Assembly: GCF_000430765.1 (NCBI RefSeq)
Contig: NZ_AUMQ01000016.1
Location: 124,001 to 188,000, forward strand
Length of the DNA: 64,000 nt
Source: Peribacillus kribbensis DSM 17871
GTDB taxonomy: Bacteria; Bacillota; Bacilli; Bacillales; DSM-1321
Reading direction: 5' to 3'
Shown here: positions 50,401-59,690 of the stretch, piece after piece
Numbering within the stretch: the first letter of the stretch is position 1
Layout: every line of letters starts with the position of its first letter
Made by a program: the position numbers and the translations under genes
Notes under the pieces: model-generated
What the model was told of the DNA's origin: nothing
What the model saw: the letters and a program-made list of their open reading frames with translations, nothing else
Database searches by the model: none

Positions 50401-51828
50401 TTGAAGGTCGATTTAATTATTGCGAATGCCTATGTAATGACAATGGACGGACCTGGTGTTGGGATGATTGAAGATGGTGCTATTGCTATAAAAGGCAGCA
50501 AAATAGCTGCTGTAGGAACATCAAGCGAGGTTTTGTCACAGTTTTCTGCCGATGAGTTATTGGATGCAAAAAATAAGCTAGTCATGCCAGGACTGATAGA
50601 TGCGCACATTCATACCGGATTCGCGGTCCTAAGGGGTGTAGCCCAGGATATGACAAACTGGATGCAGGAAGGCCTATGGCCGTTTATGAAGTTTGTTACA
50701 CCAAAGGATAGTAAAGCGGGCTCGATGGTCAACATCATTGAAGGCATTAAAGCAGGCACCACAACCTTTTGTGATTATGATACAAATATGAACGATCTCG
50801 TTACGAATTACGCCAAAATAGGTGCAAGGGCGCGTGTCGCTGAATTAGTAAATGAAATACCCGATGATATGGGAGATGTGCCTGTAGGTGAACTTTATCC
50901 TTTCTATTCATCCATTGGAGAAAAAAAGCTCCAAAATAATCTAGAGCTTTTAAACAAATGGCACGAGTCAGAAAATGGACGGATCACATGTCTATTAGGA
51001 CCTCATGGGCCGGATATGATGAGTTTGGAATTGCTGAAAGAGATAAAAAACCTGGCTGAAAAATACGATACAAAATTACACATGCATGTGGCGCAGGGCG
51101 ATCGTGAAATTTATCAAATGGAAAAGCGCTACGGGAAGCGTTCAATTCCTTTTCTGGAAGAAATCGGATACATCAACGAAAGATTGTTGGCTGTCCATTT
51201 AACAGAAGCTACCAGGGAAGAAACTGAGTTAGTTGCTAAGCGGGGGGCATCTATGATCAATTGCTCAGGCAGCATCGGCATTATCGATGGAATTATACCT
51301 CCAATTCTGGAATTTTTAGAAGCGAAGGGAACTGCTGCGTTAGGCTCTGATCAGGCTCCGGGGAATAATTGCAACAACATGTTTAATGAAATGAAATTTG
51401 TCTCGATTCTCAATAAGGTTAAAACCAGAAATCCGGCAACATTCCCAGCAGCCAAAGCCCTCCGGTTAGCTACCATAGAATCCGCAAAGGCCCTTGGATT
51501 AGATCATCAAGTAGGTTCTTTAGTAACAGGAAAAAAAGCTGATATGTTAATCATAAATTTAGAGGCACCCAGTATGAGCCCGATCATCACTTCTCCTATT
51601 CGAAATATCGTACCAAACCTGGTTTATTCAGCGAATGGCAGTGAAGTTGACTCCGTTATAATAGACGGGAAATTCATCATGAAAAACCGCATCCTTACAA
51701 CGGTAAACGAGAAGCAAGCAATACGTGATTTGCAGATCTCTGCGGATTCGATCAGTGAAAAGGCTAAAGGAGAAATGGTCTATTCCAAAAGCCCTCTTCT
51801 TGCTATGATGGACAGAGACGAATTGTAA
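50401..51828 (+). CDS. Amidohydrolase family protein (ATZ/TRZ, cytosine/guanine deaminase-like)
   Basis: This 475-residue metal-dependent hydrolase has DAHIHTG (first HxH), HMHVAQG (third His), AVHLTEA (fourth His) and LGSDQAPGNNCN (catalytic Asp), the layout of the TrzN/SsnA/guanine deaminase group. These act on N-heterocycles or on N-formimino and similar groups. The start is TTG 50401, 8 nt after GAGGGGAG, 90 bp after the amidinotransferase stop. Its place suggests a second step on the imported N-compound. Confidence 0.85.
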   Translation: MKVDLIIANAYVMTMDGPGVGMIEDGAIAIKGSKIAAVGTSSEVLSQFSADELLDAKNKLVMPGLIDAHIHTGFAVLRGVAQDMTNWMQEGLWPFMKFVTPKDSKAGSMVNIIEGIKAGTTTFCDYDTNMNDLVTNYAKIGARARVAELVNEIPDDMGDVPVGELYPFYSSIGEKKLQNNLELLNKWHESENGRITCLLGPHGPDMMSLELLKEIKNLAEKYDTKLHMHVAQGDREIYQMEKRYGKRSIPFLEEIGYINERLLAVHLTEATREETELVAKRGASMINCSGSIGIIDGIIPPILEFLEAKGTAALGSDQAPGNNCNNMFNEMKFVSILNKVKTRNPATFPAAKALRLATIESAKALGLDHQVGSLVTGKKADMLIINLEAPSMSPIITSPIRNIVPNLVYSANGSEVDSVIIDGKFIMKNRILTTVNEKQAIRDLQISADSISEKAKGEMVYSKSPLLAMMDRDEL

Positions 51829-52035
51829 AAAACTGATTCAAATTGTTTTCTTTTGGATACTTACACCAAAAAGTTGTTTGTTATGCGAATTGGGAACAAG
51901 TCTGATAATATTTTTTTAGTTCAACGTAAACCTGCATTTACTGGCAAAACGGATAGGTTTTTCTCAGAAAGTCCCATGATAATGATGCAACACAGGTACT
52001 AAAAGCCGGTTTCCGGGCATATTTTGAGATTGAAA

Positions 52036-52066
52036 AACCCCTCACAAATGTTATTTGTGAGGGGTT
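52036..52066 (-). terminator. Terminator after the esterase gene
   Basis: A 14-bp perfect stem (AACCCCTCACAAAT 52036-52049; ATTTGTGAGGGGTT 52053-52066) is followed on the minus strand by TTTC. It may also end the convergent amidohydrolase transcript. Confidence 0.85.
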
Positions 52067-52079
52067 CGTCTACTAAAGA

Positions 52080-53036
52080 TTAAACCTCTACCTTCACAGC
52101 TCTTTCAAAACCTTTCTTAACGGCCTGTATATACTCGGTCACCGCGCGGACAGAAATCTCGGCATCCGGATTTAATCCCTCAAACCCGTGATAGGCTCCA
52201 GGGTATAAGTGAAATTCGACGTCGACACCTGCTTCTGCCAGCCGTGATATATAAGTCAGGGTTTCACTGCGGAAGGGATCTAATTGACCGACACAGGTGT
52301 AGGTGTATGGTAAATCGCTGTAATCCTCTGCACGGGCCGGGGCTGCATAGGAAGGAATATCATCTGTTCCATATAAATCTCCTAAATACATTCTCCAGCC
52401 TGCTTCATTTGTCTTCTGATTCCAGACAAGTCCCTCTGTAATTTCATTGGCAGACGGAGTGTTATTTCGATCATCGATCATAGGATAAAGCGGCATTTGA
52501 AAACATATGGAGGGATATTGGCGGTCGCGTGCCAGCAGAGTCAATGCCGCTGTTAATCCGCCGCCTGCACTCGCACCTGCCACACCAATCCGGTTTGGGT
52601 CAATGTTCAAAGAGTCTGAATGATCGGCAATCCATGTTAAGGCTGAATAACAATCCTCGAGCGGTGCTGGATAAGGATGTTCAGGTGCTAAGCGGTAGTC
52701 TACAGAGACGACCACACAGTCTGCTCCTTTAACAAAAGCCATGCACAGGTCATCATTATCATCTATGGATCCCAGGATATACCCGCCTCCATGAATCCAC
52801 AGCAGAACAGGCTGTGTTTCTGTACTGAATCTATTACGATAAATCCGCAGAGGCAATCCATTCCCATCAGGTCCTGTGATTACTTCATCTGTTATGGAAA
52901 GGGACTCATCTAAAGCCGCTGGCTGCCTTATTTGAGCCGCTCCCTCTCTCATGGCCTGCAATAACTCCGGACGTAAATCAAAGTCCTGAAACATTTCTAA
53001 GTTTGCCAGCAATTCTGGATTGATCCGCTTTTTCAT
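52080..53036 (-). CDS. Alpha/beta hydrolase, hormone-sensitive lipase family esterase
   Basis: This 318-residue cytoplasmic esterase has the HSL-family HGGGY oxyanion motif (82-86), nucleophile S156 in GASAGG, and the catalytic His in PGAYHGFEG. There is no signal peptide. It cleaves short acyl esters; the natural substrate is unknown. It is a single gene with its own terminator; the 238 bp upstream show no feature beyond a probable promoter region and the next gene's terminator. Confidence 0.9.
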   Translation of the reverse strand: MKKRINPELLANLEMFQDFDLRPELLQAMREGAAQIRQPAALDESLSITDEVITGPDGNGLPLRIYRNRFSTETQPVLLWIHGGGYILGSIDDNDDLCMAFVKGADCVVVSVDYRLAPEHPYPAPLEDCYSALTWIADHSDSLNIDPNRIGVAGASAGGGLTAALTLLARDRQYPSICFQMPLYPMIDDRNNTPSANEITEGLVWNQKTNEAGWRMYLGDLYGTDDIPSYAAPARAEDYSDLPYTYTCVGQLDPFRSETLTYISRLAEAGVDVEFHLYPGAYHGFEGLNPDAEISVRAVTEYIQAVKKGFERAVKVEV

Positions 53037-53213
53037 ATCCTGACACTCCCTTTTGTAATCGTTTTCAAAATTGAAGTGTAATCTAAGAAGAATCCTAGCT
53101 GTATGCTATCACAATTAAATTGTAATTGATGTCCCAGAATTGTCAATTCAATCGTTTGAAACTTCAAATACTTTATCTTTATGGAAGCTAATCCTATATA
53201 CATTTGACTCCAT

Positions 53214-53248
53214 CAAAAAAGCAGGAAATCCATACAGGATTCTCCCGC
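53214..53248 (-). terminator. Terminator after the LURP-one-like gene
   Basis: On the minus strand GCGGGAGAATCC pairs imperfectly with GGATTTCCTGC, followed by TTTTTTG. Confidence 0.65.
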
Positions 53249-53274
53249 TTATACTAGGCAAAACTATCTAACCT

Positions 53275-53772
53275 TTAAGTCACAGCCCCCGAAGAAGCGG
53301 CTGACTCATCAGCTTTCACACAATCGATGGCCACGACCAGTGCAATAAGAATGGTCTCCATCTCTTCCTTGAGGACCTGGACCTTATAGCTGTCTCCCCA
53401 TGTGAACCACTCCTTGCTCACTCTGCCTGCCGTTTCCCCGTTCTGCAGGACTTCAAAATCCATTCCCCACCAGTCACCGCGCACTTCAATGCCTGCTGTG
53501 TCGATCGAGTAACGCGCTTTAAAGAAAGAGAGCTCTTTCTTGATCGTTAACACTTCCTGGCCATTCACCTCAACAAAAAACTTCGGCAAAAAGCTGAATA
53601 CCTTTTTCGTAATAAGCGCAACTTGCTCTCCAGTTGTATTCATGATGGAGAAGGTCTTTGGAATCTGCATAAAACTGCCCTCCACATAATAAACATCCTT
53701 CTCTTCATGATCCTTCACCGTAAATTTGCCTCCAAGACTGAATACCTTCTGCTTAATATAAAGCTGCTTCAT
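53275..53772 (-). CDS. LURP-one-related (YxjI-like, tubby-fold) protein
   Basis: This 165-residue beta-rich protein begins MKQLYIKQKVFSLGGKFTVKD and shows repeated strands with YYVEGSF, FFVEVNGQEVLTIKKE and RYSIDTAGIEVRGDWWGMDFEVL, the LURP-one/YxjI pattern. The role of the family in bacteria is unknown. I start it at ATG 53772 behind GGAGGG; the longer frame lacks a site. Confidence 0.82.
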   Translation of the reverse strand: MKQLYIKQKVFSLGGKFTVKDHEEKDVYYVEGSFMQIPKTFSIMNTTGEQVALITKKVFSFLPKFFVEVNGQEVLTIKKELSFFKARYSIDTAGIEVRGDWWGMDFEVLQNGETAGRVSKEWFTWGDSYKVQVLKEEMETILIALVVAIDCVKADESAASSGAVT

Positions 53773-53923
53773 ACACTGCCCTCCAATGATATGGACTATT
53801 ATTAAAGATTTTTTTAAATAGGATATGTACGACACTTTAAAAACAGGACAAATAAACAGAAGACTTACTTAACCCTATATTAAATTAGGCAAAAATGGGC
53901 AATGTTTTCAACTAACATAAAAA

Positions 53924-53947
53924 ATCATCAAAAATATTCTTGATGAT
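53924..53947 (-). terminator. Terminator after the zinc-ADH pseudogene
   Basis: ATCATCAA (53924-53931) pairs with TTGATGAT (53940-53947), followed on the minus strand by TTTTTTATG. Confidence 0.7.
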
Positions 53948-53974
53948 GGTCTCTCAGCCTTCTTGACCAGTTCT

Positions 53975-54429
53975 TCAACAAACGGATTTTCTTTGAAATC
54001 CGACGATACTGGCTGCCTTCACCTGTAAATTAATAGATAAAAAACCGAACGTTAATTGATTGATTTTAATAAGGCTGACTGGAATACTGTCTTCCTGCAT
54101 TCCTCCGTCTGTGTGAACACCTAAAACCTTAATGTTTCTGCAGCAGTTCGGTTTTCCAATTATACAGGCAATACAGCTGCAACATTCCAGATAAGGTATG
54201 ATCGTTACCCTATCACCGACTGAAAGGTCACAATCTTCATGTAACTCCACAATTTCGCCTGAGCAATTCATTCCTAGAACCCTGAGGTAAGTAAAGAACG
54301 GCTGGAGGCCGTGATAGGCATAGATATCTGCCGCGTATGTCGATTCGGTGAATTTTTACTAGGGCTTCCCCCTGTTTTGTTGCCGGTTTATCTCTCTCTA
54401 CCATGACTCTCGCAAACGATCGTTTTCAT
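53975..54429 (-). pseudogene. Zinc-dependent alcohol dehydrogenase (MDR family), broken and truncated
   Basis: From ATG 54429 the minus strand reads MKTIVCESHG; a frame change gives VERDKPATKQGEALVKIHRI, and another gives DIYAYHGLQPFFTYLRVLG, then CSGEIVELHEDCDLSVGDRVTIIPYLECCSCIACIIGKPNCC. This follows the N-terminal catalytic domain of sorbitol/threonine-dehydrogenase-like MDR proteins, including the structural-zinc cysteines. At least two frameshifts are present, the catalytic Cys/His region is damaged, and the Rossmann half is missing. The intact gene at 59691 is a related family member. Confidence 0.85.
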
Positions 54430-54517
54430 GTTTTATCCCTACTAAATAAGTCTCCTTCGTTTGTAACTCGGTCCTTAAATCAGAAGATCCTGCTGTAAAA
54501 TGCAAGGTTTGAGAAAA

Positions 54518-54550
54518 AGGTCTCTTAAGGAAAATACCCTTAAGAGACCT
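54518..54550 (-). terminator. Terminator of the hexuronate operon
   Basis: A 13-bp perfect stem (AGGTCTCTTAAGG 54518-54530; CCTTAAGAGACCT 54538-54550) is followed on the minus strand by TTTTTCTC, 60 bp past the MFS stop. Confidence 0.88.
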
Positions 54551-54612
54551 CTTATCAGAGCTTGTCAAGCGTTTTATATGGCACCAGAGAAAATCTTAAT
54601 TGTTCGTACTTC

Positions 54613-55878
54613 TTATTTACCAACCGCTATTTTATCTCTTTTCGTATGTGTCGTCATAATGATCGGCTGCACAAAGCGGATAACTGCAAGGGAAGCAACA
54701 ACCGCTAATCCGCCTGCCAATAGGAATGCAGCCGTGAATGTTCCAGATCTATCAACTATGAAACCCGTTACGGTTGGTCCGATAATGCCTGCTGTGTTTG
54801 CCAGGAAGTGCATAAATCCGCCAACAGATCCCACGTTATTCTGATCAACGACATCCTGGATGATTGCCCAATAAATCGCACCTGTTAAATATAGGAAGAA
54901 CACAGAAAGTGCAACCAAAACTACTGCACTGACTGTAGTTGTTACAAGACCAGCTAGACCTATACACACGGCAGATGTAAACAAACAGGAAACCAATACA
55001 ACCTTACGAGAGAATAGTATGCCTTTTCTTGCAAATTTCTTGAACACGTAATCCGAGACGAATCCACCTGCCGCAAGGCCGATAAACCCAAAGATCCATG
55101 GAATGACGGTTATGATACTCATGTTTTTCACACTCATTCCCCTTGCATCTACTAAATAACTCGGAAACCAAGTAAGAAAGAAGAATAAGATATAGTTATA
55201 GGCAAAGAAGGCCAAAGCTGTAAAAAGAACGGTTTTTTGCTTTAAGTAGAAGGTTAACGGCCGTTTTTCATGTGCAGCCACTTGGTTCTTGATCCTTGTT
55301 GTGACTTGAGCATCTGAAGGTTTATCTTTAACGAATTTCCACCAAGCTACTGTCCAGACCAGACCAATGATCATAATGAGAAGGAAAGAGACCTTCCAGC
55401 TGTAAGAAAGGGCAATGAACCCGACAATCGGTCCTGAAATGGCCCCGCCAAGTGGTCCTCCGCTATTTGTTAAGCCGAGGGCTGATGCGCGCTGATCTGA
55501 AGGAAACCAGTTATTGACCATCTTATTGATAGTAGCCGACAAAGGACCTTCTCCCATTCCAAATAAGACACGGATGATGATAAGACTCGTGAACCCAATA
55601 GCAAGTGCAACCGCACCGCTGAATAAGGACCAAACAATCATCGCGACAAAGAGCGTGAGTTTTGCCCCATATTTATCCGAAGCCATTCCTCCGATAAAGT
55701 TAAAAATCGCATAACCTACTGAAAAACTACTGAAGATGATCCCCATTTGCGTCGGTGAAAGTTTTAGATCGTCTGTAATGAAGGGTGCCGCTATGGAAAG
55801 GGCAGAACGATCCAGGTAGTTGATGATTCCAGCTGCGAACAAGAGAATAATTACGGCAAGCTTACCTTTCGAGAACAT
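54613..55878 (-). CDS. MFS transporter, ACS family (hexuronate/aldonate type)
   Basis: This 421-residue protein has twelve predicted helices and the ACS start IINYLDRSALSIAAPFI, with GMASDKYGAKL in loop 2-3. It is a distant relative of the MFS protein at 14516. Its place after uxu-type genes and a LacI regulator matches ExuT of Bacillus, so hexuronate or mannonate uptake is likely. GAGGAGG precedes the ATG. A cre-like sequence lies 41-54 bp upstream. Confidence 0.88.
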   Translation of the reverse strand: MFSKGKLAVIILLFAAGIINYLDRSALSIAAPFITDDLKLSPTQMGIIFSSFSVGYAIFNFIGGMASDKYGAKLTLFVAMIVWSLFSGAVALAIGFTSLIIIRVLFGMGEGPLSATINKMVNNWFPSDQRASALGLTNSGGPLGGAISGPIVGFIALSYSWKVSFLLIMIIGLVWTVAWWKFVKDKPSDAQVTTRIKNQVAAHEKRPLTFYLKQKTVLFTALAFFAYNYILFFFLTWFPSYLVDARGMSVKNMSIITVIPWIFGFIGLAAGGFVSDYVFKKFARKGILFSRKVVLVSCLFTSAVCIGLAGLVTTTVSAVVLVALSVFFLYLTGAIYWAIIQDVVDQNNVGSVGGFMHFLANTAGIIGPTVTGFIVDRSGTFTAAFLLAGGLAVVASLAVIRFVQPIIMTTHTKRDKIAVGK

Positions 55879-55918
55879 TGAATTTCCTCCTCAATATACT
55901 TAATGCTAATCCATACTC

Positions 55919-55932
55919 ATGAAGCGTTTACA
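55919..55932. promoter_or_regulatory. Cre-like sequence upstream of the MFS gene
   Basis: On the minus strand TGTAAACGCTTCAT matches the left half of the cre consensus fully, but the right half only partly. It could be a weak CcpA site. Confidence 0.35.
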
Positions 55933-56012
55933 TTTTTAGATATTCTTACTATTAGAACCCTGCGATAGAAGAACTGTGTTAACCTATGCTTGATTCGGTG
56001 CAGCCCCCTAGA

Positions 56013-57020
56013 TTAACAGGATTTTCTCTCAATGAGACTAGGACTCATCCTGATGACGCTTGCTGCCTTGTTATTCTGATCTTTCTCTTTCATCTGATCC
56101 AGCAATAAGTCCACTGCCTGCTTAGCCATCTCTAGGACGGGCTGAGAGACCGTTGTGATCGGCGGTGTATAGAAACTGGCATACGGAACATCATCAATCC
56201 CGATAACCGCCACGTCTTCTGGAATTCTCAAACCTCGATCGCTGATGTATTTAAGTGTTTCATCCAGCACGATATCATTTCCGGCGAGAAGAGCCGCCGG
56301 TGGTTTATCAAGGCTGAACAGTTCCTCAAGGACACTGGAAAACATCGTTTGATCTGCCGTCTTGATATACTCTTTTCTGATCTTAACTCCATGTGACTCC
56401 AGTGCAGCTTCATATCCTTCAATCCTTTCCACACGAGGACTGATATTTCGGATGATGGAGGTGGTCAGGATGGCTATCCTGTCATACCCCTTCTCGATGA
56501 AATGATCCACCGCCAATTTGGCAGCCAAATGGTTATCGAGCATCACCGTTGCAATATCAAGATCCTCAATGGTCCGGTCCATGAAGACAATTGGAAACTT
56601 ATCCTGGATCATATGTTGATATAAATCGAGATTGACTCCGGTCGGAAAAATGATGATTCCGTCCACTTGCTTTGCCCTCAGCATTTGGATATATTGTTTT
56701 TCCTTCCCAGGCTCATCGTCCGCATTACAAACAATGATATGAAATCCCTGGTCGTTAAAAAAGTTTTCAATAGCACGGATGATATGTGTAGAAAAGGAAT
56801 GAAGGATATTGGCAACGATCACTCCTACGGTAAAGGTTGCTTTCTGTTTTAAGCTGCGGGCGACGATGTTCGGCTGGTAATTCAATTCCTTAATCGCTTC
56901 TTCAATCCTTTTCAGGGTCTTTTCACTCATATAATCGTAGCGTTTGTTTAAATATTGTGAAACAGTACTCTTTGAGACATTCGCACGTTTTGCAACATCT
57001 ATTATAGTCATTTTTTTCAT
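56013..57020 (-). CDS. LacI family regulator (probable hexuronate regulator)
   Basis: This 335-residue protein has the LacI helix-turn-helix (IIDVAKRANVSKSTVSQYL at about 5-23, hinge near 55) and a sugar-binding-type core. It lies inside the hexuronate gene cluster, between the uxuB-type gene and the transporter gene, like ExuR or KdgR in Bacillus. The likely operator is the 29-bp palindrome at 62902 over the operon promoter. TATAAT at about 57048-57053 suggests that it may also have its own promoter. Confidence 0.88.
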   Translation of the reverse strand: MKKMTIIDVAKRANVSKSTVSQYLNKRYDYMSEKTLKRIEEAIKELNYQPNIVARSLKQKATFTVGVIVANILHSFSTHIIRAIENFFNDQGFHIIVCNADDEPGKEKQYIQMLRAKQVDGIIIFPTGVNLDLYQHMIQDKFPIVFMDRTIEDLDIATVMLDNHLAAKLAVDHFIEKGYDRIAILTTSIIRNISPRVERIEGYEAALESHGVKIRKEYIKTADQTMFSSVLEELFSLDKPPAALLAGNDIVLDETLKYISDRGLRIPEDVAVIGIDDVPYASFYTPPITTVSQPVLEMAKQAVDLLLDQMKEKDQNNKAASVIRMSPSLIERKSC

Positions 57021-57128
57021 TTATCTACCCCGGCATTTTCGTTGACATTATAAAACAATTTTTCTACAACTTGTACTAGGAACGTCTTACACTGGATTCA
57101 GATTTCCAGAATTCCGTCCCTGATGAAC

Positions 57129-57965
57129 TTATACACCGGAGTAAGCCATAAATCCACCATCGACTGGAACTGTTACCCCCGTTACAAATCCTGAATAACT
57201 TTCGTCTGCAAGCCAAAGCACGGTTCCCAGCAAATCTTCGGGTTTCCCAAAACGCTTCATCGGCGTTCCGTTCAAGATCTTAGCAGATCTTTCGGTGTAA
57301 CTTCCATCTTCCTTCAGCAGCAGGTCCCGGTTCTGGGTGGTCAAAAAGAAGCCGGGTGCAATGGCATTCACTCTCAATCCGGCTTCCGCAAAATGTACGG
57401 CCAGCCACATGGTAAAGTTATTGATGGATGCCTTTGCCGCACTATATGCGGGAACCTTGGTCATAGGAGCATAGGCACTCATGGAAGAAATATTCAGTAT
57501 AACCGGAGCCGGAGCTTTCAATAACGATGATCCAAATACCTGGCTCGACAGGAAGGATCCTGTGAAGTTTGACGCAAAAACCTGGGAGAATCCAGTTTCA
57601 TCCAGTTTGAAAAAAGAGGTGCCCGTGGTATGCTCTTCGTACGTTTCTGCATCGGTAATCGCATCCGGATGGTTGCCGCCAGCACCATTTATCAGGATAT
57701 CCACACGGCCATACCTGTCTAAGATCTCCTTTTTGGCGTTTTCCAGCGAGTTCCTATCCAGGACGTCCGCAGCGATAGAAAGTGCCGTACCGCCAGATTT
57801 GGATATGGAATCCACTACTTCCTGGCCCTTTTCAGCCGTCCTGTTTAAAACGGCTACCTTTACCCCGTGGCGAGCAAGCTCCCGGGCCATTTGGGAACAT
57901 AAAACCCCGCTTCCGCCTGTGATGACTGCTACCCTTCCGCTTAGGTTCTCATGAATCGGTATCAT
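57129..57965 (-). CDS. uxuB: SDR family oxidoreductase, D-mannonate oxidoreductase type (UxuB/YjmF)
   Basis: This 278-residue short-chain dehydrogenase has TGGSGVLG-type cofactor binding (16-22, here GGSGVLC), the catalytic S160, Y174 and K178 (YSAAK), and a C-terminal TVPVDGGF. Bacillus uses an SDR for fructuronate/mannonate interconversion, unlike E. coli UxuB. The last base of the usual TGxxxGxG glycine motif encodes Cys here, a small oddity. Its ATG overlaps the uxuA stop by 4 bp, so the two are coupled. Confidence 0.85.
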   Translation of the reverse strand: MIPIHENLSGRVAVITGGSGVLCSQMARELARHGVKVAVLNRTAEKGQEVVDSISKSGGTALSIAADVLDRNSLENAKKEILDRYGRVDILINGAGGNHPDAITDAETYEEHTTGTSFFKLDETGFSQVFASNFTGSFLSSQVFGSSLLKAPAPVILNISSMSAYAPMTKVPAYSAAKASINNFTMWLAVHFAEAGLRVNAIAPGFFLTTQNRDLLLKEDGSYTERSAKILNGTPMKRFGKPEDLLGTVLWLADESYSGFVTGVTVPVDGGFMAYSGV

Positions 57966-59038
57966 TTCGCACCAACTCTCTTTTCAGCTTCATAGGCATC
58001 CCATAATCCAAGCAGATACATAATGCCAAGCGCACGGTCATAGAGTCCGTATCCCGGCCTGCACTTTTCTCCCCAAATATGGCGGCCGTGATCCGGCCGT
58101 ACGTAGCCTTCATAGTTTTGGTTATTCAATTCCTCTACCACGCCTTGGATATTAATAGATCCATCCTGAGTATAATGGGAGGTTTCTATGAAATCTCCAT
58201 TCTCATAGATTTTCACATTTCGAATATGTGAGAATGGAGAGCGATTGGCGTATTTCTTTGCGATTTCTACCATATTATTTGCAGGATTTGCCCCCATGGA
58301 TCCGGTACACATGGTGAACCCATTTGAGGGTGAATTTGATATGGTTATAAGCTTTTCATAACTGTCTGGCCCTGTGATGATCCTTGGCAGCCCAAAGATG
58401 GACCAAGGTGGATCATCCGGATGGATGGCCATTTTTATACCAGCAGCTTCGGCTACTGGCAAGATTTCCTTAAGGAAAATCTCCAGGTTTTCCCACAGCC
58501 GCTTTTCGTCAACCTGTTTATAAGCCTCAAACAGGGCGGAGATATGAGCCAGTTTTTCTGGTTCCCAGCCAGGAAGCGTTAATTCTGAAGCTTCCGTTAC
58601 CGTGCGGATCAATTCTTCTGGTTCCAGGTGAGCTACTTTTCCTTTTTCATAGAACAAGGCGGTAGATCCATCTTCTAATGGGTGAAACATATCGGTCCGT
58701 GTCCAGTCGAAAATCGGCATGAAATTATAACAAATGACCTTCACTCCGAACTCTGATAGATTCCGGATGGTTTGTTTGTAATTCTCGATATAGGTCATGC
58801 GATCCTTATCGCCTAGCTTGATAGACTCATGAACATTGACACTTTCCACCACATCAGCATGAAAGCCATGGGATGTAATATAATCAATTTCTGCCTTTAT
58901 CTCTTCTTTTTCCCACACTTCCCCGACCGGCTTATGGTGAAGTGCCCATACAATCCCTTTGACGCCGGGAATTTGTTTGATGTTTTCCAAAGTGACCGTG
59001 TCATTGTCGCGGCCATACCATCTAAATGTAATATTCAT
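57962..59038 (-). CDS. uxuA: D-mannonate dehydratase
   Basis: This 358-residue TIM-barrel protein matches UxuA: MNITFRWYGRDNDTVTLENIKQIPGVKGIVWALH at the start, AIHPDDPPWSIFGLPRI with the metal-binding His/Asp, and YVRPDHGRHIWGE near the end. It converts D-mannonate to 2-keto-3-deoxy-D-gluconate. It overlaps kdgA upstream and uxuB downstream by 4 bp each. Confidence 0.95.
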   Translation of the reverse strand: MNITFRWYGRDNDTVTLENIKQIPGVKGIVWALHHKPVGEVWEKEEIKAEIDYITSHGFHADVVESVNVHESIKLGDKDRMTYIENYKQTIRNLSEFGVKVICYNFMPIFDWTRTDMFHPLEDGSTALFYEKGKVAHLEPEELIRTVTEASELTLPGWEPEKLAHISALFEAYKQVDEKRLWENLEIFLKEILPVAEAAGIKMAIHPDDPPWSIFGLPRIITGPDSYEKLITISNSPSNGFTMCTGSMGANPANNMVEIAKKYANRSPFSHIRNVKIYENGDFIETSHYTQDGSINIQGVVEELNNQNYEGYVRPDHGRHIWGEKCRPGYGLYDRALGIMYLLGLWDAYEAEKRVGAK

Positions 59039-59676
59039 CGTACGCCTTCGCTGACCTGCGTAACCCTATCGGTATATTGCCTGCAGAGTTCGACTACCGC
59101 CTGGTAACTGCCATTACGATAAGCTTTGTTTAAGTCGCTCCCAATCCCGACGGCCACCGCTCCCGCTTGCAGCCACTCATTTATATTTTCTAAATTAATG
59201 CCGCCGGTCGGCATGATGCGTGCATTCGGTACCGGCCCGTTGACAGAGCGGATAAATGACGGGGGAAATTCACTGGCCGGAAACAGTTTTAACACATCAC
59301 AGCCATGCTCAAGGGCTGTGACCATGTCCCGGACCGTCATGCAGCCTGGAAGATAGGGTATTCCATACCGGTTGCATAAAACGGCAACATCCGGATTGAA
59401 ATACGGGCTCACAATGAACTGTGCTCCTGCTAACATGGCATGTCGAGCAGTTTCCGCATCCAAGACAGAGCCTGCACCCAATAGTGCTTCCGTCGTTCTT
59501 AATTCCCGAAACACTTCTCCGATATTCGGGGTTGTATAAGTAAGCTCGATTGCGGAGATCCCGCCTTCAAGGGCTGCCTTCGATAGCTGAACCGCTTCCC
59601 CTGAATCCTCGCCGCGGATAACGGCCACCACCTTACTTTCTGTTATTTTTGAAATGATGGAATGTTTTGGAATCAT
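59035..59676 (-). CDS. kdgA: 2-keto-3-deoxy-6-phosphogluconate aldolase
   Basis: This 213-residue class I aldolase has catalytic E44 (AIELTYTTP) and Schiff-base K130 (DVLKLFPASEF). It splits KDPG to pyruvate and glyceraldehyde-3-phosphate, the last step of the hexuronate route, using the product of the kinase encoded at the head of this operon. GGGAGG precedes the ATG. Confidence 0.92.
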   Translation of the reverse strand: MIPKHSIISKITESKVVAVIRGEDSGEAVQLSKAALEGGISAIELTYTTPNIGEVFRELRTTEALLGAGSVLDAETARHAMLAGAQFIVSPYFNPDVAVLCNRYGIPYLPGCMTVRDMVTALEHGCDVLKLFPASEFPPSFIRSVNGPVPNARIMPTGGINLENINEWLQAGAVAVGIGSDLNKAYRNGSYQAVVELCRQYTDRVTQVSEGVR

Positions 59677-59690
59677 GTTTGTACCTCCCT

